Shown one piece after another: positions 13,994 through 18,460 of a stretch of 18,460 nt of DNA; within the stretch, counting starts at the first letter, position 1, and each line of letters starts with the position of its first letter. The DNA comes from an uncultured Bacteroidales bacterium. Its GTDB lineage: Bacteria; Bacteroidota; Bacteroidia; Bacteroidales; Paludibacteraceae. Made by a program: the position numbers and the translations under genes. The DNA lies in the NCBI GenBank assembly GCA_937910305.1, contig CALEPS010000100.1, positions 1 through 18,460 on the forward strand. Direction: 5' to 3'. The notes below the pieces were generated by a model. The model was not told the DNA's origin. It made no database searches and saw nothing but the letters and a program-made list of their open reading frames with translations.

Positions 13994-16189
13994 CTATTCC
14001 TTCAGCCATCTGTCGAGCCAACCTCTGAACTCTCTTTGCCAGAGAATGCCGTTCTGGGGTTTGAGGACCCAGTGGTTCTCGTCCGGGAAGATCAGTAACT
14101 CAGCCGGCACGCCGCGCATCTTGGCTGCATCAAACGCTGCCATCGCCTGGTTAGCCAGAATACGGTAGTCTTTCTCGCCGTGGATACAGAGGATCGGCGT
14201 GTCCCATTTATCTACGAATTTATGCGGACTGTTCTCAAACGTGCGCTGCGCGATCTTGTTGTCTTTCTCCCAGTACGCACCGCCCATGTCCCAGTTCGCG
14301 AACCATTTCTCCTCGGTCTCCAGATATTGCATCTCCAGATTGAAAATTCCGTCATGCGCAATGAACGCTTTGAACCGTCCGTCGTGGTGGCCTGCTATCC
14401 AATAGACGCTGAACCCGCCGAAAGAAGCACCCACGCATCCTAAGTGGTTCTTGTCCACGTACGGCTCTTTGCAGAACTCGTCGATGGCGGTGAAATAATC
14501 CTTCATACACTGGCCTCCGTAGTCGCCGCTGATCTCTTCGTTCCATTCTTTTCCGAATCCCGGCAGACCCCTTCTGTTCGGCGCAACGATGATATAATCG
14601 CCTGCGCTCATCATCATGAAATTCCAGCGGAACGACCAGAACTGGCTCACCGGACTCTGCGGGCCGCCCTCGCAATACAGGATAGTCGGATATTTCTTCG
14701 CCGGATCGAAATGCGGCGGATAGATGATCCACGTCAGCATGTCTTTTCCGTCCGTCGTCTTCTGCCACCGCGGCTCAACGGTCGAACGCTCGATCTGGTT
14801 GTATATATTGTCGTTCTCGTGGGTCAGCTGTTCCAGCGGCTGGTTGTACGTGTCGAACGGCTGCTCGTAATAGATCTCCGTATGGGCGTACTGCTCATGG
14901 TCTTTGCGCAGCCATTCGCGGATGTCGAGATGGTAAATCTCGTTCGCCTGACGCATGGAGTGACCTAACAGATATGCCTGATAATCCGTCACATCACCCA
15001 GACCCAGATCCCATTGACCTTCCGTCAGTTTGCTTGTCCATCCGTCCAAGGTGACGCGGTAGAGCTGAACGGTAGCATGCTTGCAAGCCGTGAAGACCAG
15101 CGCTGTGTCGTCCAGCCATTTGTATTCATCGACATTGGTGTCCATCGCGCGGCTCAGGAAACGCTTCTCGCCTGTCTCTAAATTGAGAGCCATCAGCCGG
15201 TTCTCGTCGCTCTCATAGCCGTCGCGTTCCATGGACTGCCAAGCGATCCACTCGCCGTTACGCGAATAACTCGGATTCGTGTCATAACCCTTGTTGTCGC
15301 CGGTGATATTCTTATGCGTACGCGTGCGTAAATCATATAGGTATATGTCGCTGTTCGTGCTCACGGCGTATTCCAGACCGGTCTTCTTGCGGCAGGTGTA
15401 CGCTATCTCTTCGTTGTTCGGGTTCCATGCTAACTGCTCTATACCGCCGAAGGGCTTCATCGGACTCTCATAAGCCGTGCCTTCCAGGATGTTGACGCAC
15501 TCGCCGATCTTGGCGGATTTGATCCGTTCGCCCTCACCGAAATACTCGGTCTCCAACTCGCATATGAAAGGCTGCGGCGCGGTTTCTGTCCATTCGTCCC
15601 AGTGTTTGTACATCAGGTCCTCGTGCATGTGTCCCGTTGCTAACGGCAGATCCGGATATTTGTCCACAGTCGAAGGAACGGTCTTCACCTGCTTGATGAG
15701 AATGACCTTGTCCCGCATCGGCGAGAGCAAAAATCCCTCAATATCCTCTGCGCCTTCTACTTCCACCTCCTCTTTGTCCCTGCGGAGATAGAGTTTGCCG
15801 CCTTTGAGGTATGCCAGACAGCCGCTGTTGCCGAACCATGCCGGTTCGCTTCCTACAAACTCGTCAATCACTTCCGGCTTTGAGTCCGCAGGACGTTCTT
15901 TCGACTTTTGACTTTCGACTGCAAACGGATTAACAATCCGGATCCAGGTGGTGGAGCGGTTTTCCTCTACGGAATAATAACTCACGGTGTAAGCGAGCAG
16001 ACCGGTCTCAATATCGCTCTTGACCGAACCGATACGACCCATCGCCCACAATCCTTCCGGCGTCAATCGACCGCCTTCTATCGTGATCTGAGGCTTCGTG
16101 ATCGGAGCCTTACCTTCACTCGCTTTCTCTGTGCATGACACACCAATAATTGCCATAACTGCCAATACAAATAATTTCCAGTTTTTCAT
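13994..16189 (-). CDS. S9-family prolyl-oligopeptidase-like lipoprotein peptidase (DPP5-like)
   Basis: 731 residues from the ATG at 16189. The N-terminus MKNWKLFVLAVMAIIGVSC is a lipoprotein-type signal with Cys at 20 (a lax lipobox). A beta-propeller part (~30-450) shows WD-like strands such as NPSYSRNGEWIAWQSMERDG. The C-terminal alpha/beta-hydrolase part has a full catalytic triad: S589 in GASFGGFSVYW, D674 in HGEKDYRI and H706 in DENHWVLKP. It most resembles the dipeptidyl-peptidase 5 / acylaminoacyl-peptidase group known from Bacteroidales such as Porphyromonas, which trims peptides in the periplasm. A heptanucleotide repeat adds AVESQKSKERPADSK after residue ~90. It is first in the - strand unit and has its own promoter ~21 bases upstream. 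Confidence 0.92.
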   Translation of the reverse strand: MKNWKLFVLAVMAIIGVSCTEKASEGKAPITKPQITIEGGRLTPEGLWAMGRIGSVKSDIETGLLAYTVSYYSVEENRSTTWIRIVNPFAVESQKSKERPADSKPEVIDEFVGSEPAWFGNSGCLAYLKGGKLYLRRDKEEVEVEGAEDIEGFLLSPMRDKVILIKQVKTVPSTVDKYPDLPLATGHMHEDLMYKHWDEWTETAPQPFICELETEYFGEGERIKSAKIGECVNILEGTAYESPMKPFGGIEQLAWNPNNEEIAYTCRKKTGLEYAVSTNSDIYLYDLRTRTHKNITGDNKGYDTNPSYSRNGEWIAWQSMERDGYESDENRLMALNLETGEKRFLSRAMDTNVDEYKWLDDTALVFTACKHATVQLYRVTLDGWTSKLTEGQWDLGLGDVTDYQAYLLGHSMRQANEIYHLDIREWLRKDHEQYAHTEIYYEQPFDTYNQPLEQLTHENDNIYNQIERSTVEPRWQKTTDGKDMLTWIIYPPHFDPAKKYPTILYCEGGPQSPVSQFWSFRWNFMMMSAGDYIIVAPNRRGLPGFGKEWNEEISGDYGGQCMKDYFTAIDEFCKEPYVDKNHLGCVGASFGGFSVYWIAGHHDGRFKAFIAHDGIFNLEMQYLETEEKWFANWDMGGAYWEKDNKIAQRTFENSPHKFVDKWDTPILCIHGEKDYRILANQAMAAFDAAKMRGVPAELLIFPDENHWVLKPQNGILWQREFRGWLDRWLKE
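15896..15916. repeat. Heptanucleotide repeat, 3 units (GACTTTY type), in the S9 peptidase gene
   Basis: TTCTTTC, GACTTTT, GACTTTC, then a degenerate GACTGCA. On the coding (-) strand they read AVESQKSKER in a propeller loop. The 20-base core TTTCGACTTTTGACTTTCGA is shared exactly with the thioesterase copy. Confidence 0.85.
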
Positions 16190-16210
16190 TGCTATTCACT
16201 TTTGCGACTG

Positions 16211-16241
16211 CAAAAGTACAAAAAAATTTGCACATATCAAA
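16211..16241 (-). promoter_or_regulatory. Promoter of the S9 peptidase unit (Bacteroidota type)
   Basis: On the - strand TTTG (complement of 16238-16241), a 19-base spacer, then TACTTTTG (complement of 16211-16218). Only 21 bases separate the -7 box from the ATG, so the leader is very short. It interlocks with the nuclease promoter on the other strand. Confidence 0.78.
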
Positions 16242-16258
16242 ATTTTTTACTACTTTTG
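16227..16258 (+). promoter_or_regulatory. Promoter of the beta-CASP nuclease gene (Bacteroidota type)
   Basis: TTTG at 16227-16230, a 20-base spacer, then TACTTTTG at 16251-16258, a full consensus match. The ATG is 20 bases further, giving a leader of about 15 bases with no Shine-Dalgarno. Confidence 0.82.
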
Positions 16259-16278
16259 TGCCATAAATCGTTAAAACC

Positions 16279-17745
16279 ATGAAAATTCAGTTTTTAGGCG
16301 CAACGCGCGAAGTGACGGGCAGCAAGCACCTGATCACGACCGATTCGGGACACACTATTCTTCTCGACTGTGGTATGTATCAAGGCAAAGGAGCGGAGAC
16401 AGACGCCGACAACAGAGACCTGGGTTTTGACCCGGAGAAACTGGATTGTATCGTCCTCTCTCACGCTCATATCGACCATTCGGGGCTCATCCCGTATGTC
16501 TTCAAAAAGGGCTTCCGCGGCGATATCTATTGCACCCATGCCACGCGCGACCTGTGCGCAATCATGCTTGCCGACACCGCTTTCATTCAGGAGCAGGATG
16601 TCAAGACTTATAACAAGAAAATCAACCGGCAGCACCCCCATAAAGAGAAGGGGAAGAACTATTTCCTGGAGCCGCTTTATACCCAGCAGGACGTCGATCG
16701 GGTGATGAAGCATTTCGTTTGCTACGACTACGACCGCCGGTTCCGTGTCTTTGACGATGTGCTGCTGACTTTTACCAATTCGGGCCACATGCTCGGAAGC
16801 GCGATCTGTTCGCTGGAAATCTATGAAAAATCTACCCCCTCCCTTGAGGGGAGGGAAGGGGAGAGGTTTCTCTGGAAACGCCTTTGCTACACAGGCGATA
16901 TAGGGCGGGCGCACAGCCATATTCTCCCTTCGCCGATGCTCTTCCCGCAATGCGATTACCTCATCTGCGAATCGACTTACGGAGACCGCCTGCACGAGGA
17001 TCCGATGGTCACGGAGCAGCAGCTGCTGGAGATTGTGAAAGACACTTGCGAGTACCGCAAAGGCAAACTCCTCATCCCTTCTTTCTCTGTCGGGCGGACC
17101 CAGGAGATCGTCTATGTCCTGAATAAACTGTACAACGAGCAATACCTCTCCAACCGCATTCCGGTCTATGTCGATTCGCCGCTCTCGACCAACGCCACGC
17201 ATATCTTCCGCATGTACCCGCAGTACCTCTCGGACGAGGTGCGCGACACGCTGCGTTTTGACGACGACCCGTTCGGATTCAACACACTGCGTTACATCAC
17301 CGACGTGCGCGAGTCGAAACGGCTGAATACCGACGACAAACCCGCTATCATCATCTCCGCATCCGGCATGTTGGAGGCGGGACGTATCAAACACCATGTG
17401 GCGAACCATATATCCGACCCGCGATGCACGATCCTTATCGTCGGTTATTGCGAGCCGACGACACTCGGAGCGCGTATTCAGGAACCCGGACTCAAATGGA
17501 TATCTATCTTCGGACTTGACCGCAAGATCAAAGCGCAGATTACCAAACTGGAAGGCTTCTCCGGACACGGCGATTACAAAGAGATGATCGACTATCTGAC
17601 GCGTTCTCTCCAGGTGGAAAACGTGCAGCGAGTCTTTGTCGTCCATGGAGAAGAGAAGGCGGCGGAAACGTACAAAGATCATCTCTATGAGGCGGGATTC
17701 AGGCATATCGAAGTACCCGAAAAAGGCGAGATAGTGACTTTGTAG
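16279..17745 (+). CDS. Metallo-beta-lactamase-fold beta-CASP RNase-like hydrolase
   Basis: 488 residues. The metal-binding motif HxHxDH is at residues 62-67 (SHAHIDHSG), with H170 in NSGHMLGSA and D207 in YTGDIGR. The beta-CASP part has ESTYGDR, SFSVGRTQE and ISASGMLEAGRIKHH, and the end carries the Zn-dependent hydrolase region with GFSGHGD and VFVVHGEEKAAE. This is the CPSF73-like bacterial family (exemplified by TTHA0252), expected to cut RNA with two zinc ions in the cytoplasm. The substrate in this organism is unknown. A G/C-rich palindrome adds KSTPSLEGREGERFLWK (~residues 183-199) in a loop between LEIYE and RLCYTGDIG. It has its own promoter and is followed within 21 bases by an ATPase relic. 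Confidence 0.92.
   Translation: MKIQFLGATREVTGSKHLITTDSGHTILLDCGMYQGKGAETDADNRDLGFDPEKLDCIVLSHAHIDHSGLIPYVFKKGFRGDIYCTHATRDLCAIMLADTAFIQEQDVKTYNKKINRQHPHKEKGKNYFLEPLYTQQDVDRVMKHFVCYDYDRRFRVFDDVLLTFTNSGHMLGSAICSLEIYEKSTPSLEGREGERFLWKRLCYTGDIGRAHSHILPSPMLFPQCDYLICESTYGDRLHEDPMVTEQQLLEIVKDTCEYRKGKLLIPSFSVGRTQEIVYVLNKLYNEQYLSNRIPVYVDSPLSTNATHIFRMYPQYLSDEVRDTLRFDDDPFGFNTLRYITDVRESKRLNTDDKPAIIISASGMLEAGRIKHHVANHISDPRCTILIVGYCEPTTLGARIQEPGLKWISIFGLDRKIKAQITKLEGFSGHGDYKEMIDYLTRSLQVENVQRVFVVHGEEKAAETYKDHLYEAGFRHIEVPEKGEIVTL
16835..16868. repeat. G/C-rich palindromic repeat inside the beta-CASP gene
   Basis: CCCCTC (16836-16841) pairs with GAGGGG (16846-16851) around CCTT, followed by GAGGGAAGGGGAGAGG-like purine-rich sequence. 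It reads in frame as PSLEGREGE. This style of element is usually seen between genes in Bacteroidota genomes (from general knowledge, not checked here). Confidence 0.65.
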
Positions 17746-17766
17746 CAAAAAAAATGAAGAATTTAT

Positions 17767-18375
17767 TTGCGTAATTCAAAAAAAAGCAGCCCCTTCTACG
17801 ACAGCAACAGCTACCTACAGCGTTTCGATAGCGTTGTTTCGCAGACACTTGAAGTCGATATTCCTCATCAAGCCAATCTTACCGTCTCCACCGCAAGAAA
17901 ACTCAAAAAGCTGATGTCGGTGATAGCCCAAAGCACCCCTTTCAAGCCCAACTATGCAAGTCTGGGACGTACGCTTGAAATGAATCGTACCACAGTGGCG
18001 GACATAATGTCGTATATAGAACGTGCCGGACTGTTGCGCCTGCTGAGAGAGGACGACGACATATTGGATCAGTTCACTAAAGTAGAAAAGGTCTATCTGG
18101 CCAACTCCAGCCTGTGCTACGCATTGTGCGACAGTCAGCCGGACCGCGGCAGTCTTCGCGAGACCTTCTTCTTCTCGCAGATGGCTGTGAACCACAAGGT
18201 ATCAGCCTCGCCAGTGTCGGACTTCATCGTCGATGGCTACACTTTCGAGGTGGGGGGACGGAACAAGACGCGGAAACAGATTGCCAACGTGGAGAAGTCA
18301 TACGTGGTAAAGGATGACACAGAATATGTGTATCAGAACAACATCCCTCTGTGGATGTTCGGATTAAACTATTAA
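17767..18375 (+). pseudogene. N-terminally truncated AAA_14/DUF4143-type ATPase (relic)
   Basis: 202 residues if read from a TTG at 17767. The sequence from SPFYDSNSYLQRF to the end matches the C-terminal half of Bacteroidales AAA ATPases with a DUF4143 domain: TLEVDIPHQANLTVSTARKLK, a winged-helix-like ASLGRTLEMNRTTVADIMSYI, VEKVYLANSSLCYAL, GSLRETFFFSQM, SDFIVDGYTFEVGG and WMFGLNY. The ~200-residue ATPase half with Walker A and B motifs is missing. Upstream, an ATG at 17754 gives only MKNLFA before a stop, which may be the original gene start joined to the rest by a deletion. No good start codon or promoter is seen. It is most likely nonfunctional; a DUF4143-only protein is the alternative. 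Confidence 0.68.
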
Positions 18376-18460
18376 TACAAAACAACACAACCCGTGGCCG
18401 CCCCGCTTTACATTAAAGTCACGAATCACCCCCGCTCCAGCCATACTGCTGCCATACCAG
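18376..18460. other. Non-coding tail at the window edge
   Basis: 85 bases with no convincing reading frame, hairpin or promoter. It lies downstream of the ATPase relic and is cut by the window end. Confidence 0.5.

Noticed and set aside
16294..17748. 484-codon open frame on the - strand covering the whole beta-CASP gene
   Set aside because: It has no recognisable domain, no promoter or leader, and it mirrors a clear, fully motif-supported gene on the other strand. Such long antisense frames follow from codon bias.
17767..17769. TTG as a genuine start of the DUF4143 protein
   Set aside because: No ribosome site or promoter precedes it and it begins mid-domain; it is kept only as a coordinate for the relic.

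Overview
The window reads as chromosomal DNA of a gut- or rumen-type Bacteroidales (phylum Bacteroidota). The reasons are promoters of the TTTG / TAnnTTTG type, weak or absent Shine-Dalgarno sites with A-rich leaders, exported proteins ending in short type IX secretion (T9SS)-like tails, the order HU / 29-codon basic protein / rng, and a DUF4143-type ATPase relic. Genus and family cannot be told from the sequence alone. No rRNA, tRNA, CRISPR array or intact insertion sequence was seen, and no gene-free stretch exceeds about 160 bases.

Region 1 (2-9225, + strand) is a tightly packed surface-protein operon. It holds the 3' end of a modular FN3-like exported protein, two paralogous ~1000-residue exported proteins with an N-terminal domain resembling the IgGFc-binding family followed by Ig/PKD-like domains, an OmpA-family barrel with a peptidoglycan-binding domain, and a small outer-membrane barrel. 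Junctions are ATGA overlaps, a TAA directly followed by ATG, or a 53-base overlap, so the five genes are probably made together. I infer a cell-surface adhesion or envelope complex, with large secreted proteins and outer-membrane partners.

Region 2 (9166-12640) is a housekeeping block. mutY (-) is transcribed divergently from HU, an AURKAIP1/COX24 (mS38)-like 29-residue protein and rng (+). rng ends at a bidirectional terminator shared with the convergent genes of region 3.

Region 3 (12659-16189, - strand) is a likely three-gene unit: an S9 lipoprotein peptidase, an acyl-ACP thioesterase, and a stand-alone protein matching only the C-terminal domain of Bacteroidales B12-type ribonucleotide reductase. 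Region 4 (16279-18460, + strand) is a beta-CASP metallo-beta-lactamase nuclease followed by an N-terminally truncated ATPase relic.

Two things stand out. First, short heptanucleotide tandem repeats, usually four units (28 bases), are scattered through the window and lie inside the reading frames of mutY (four places, one within its iron-sulfur loop), the thioesterase and the S9 peptidase. Another copy supplies the stop codon of the reductase-domain gene, and a related G/C-rich palindrome lies inside the nuclease gene. Second, both divergent gene pairs are driven from a 48-base, nearly palindromic bidirectional promoter. The two copies agree at 43 of 48 positions, and within each copy the two -7 boxes are identical to each other.
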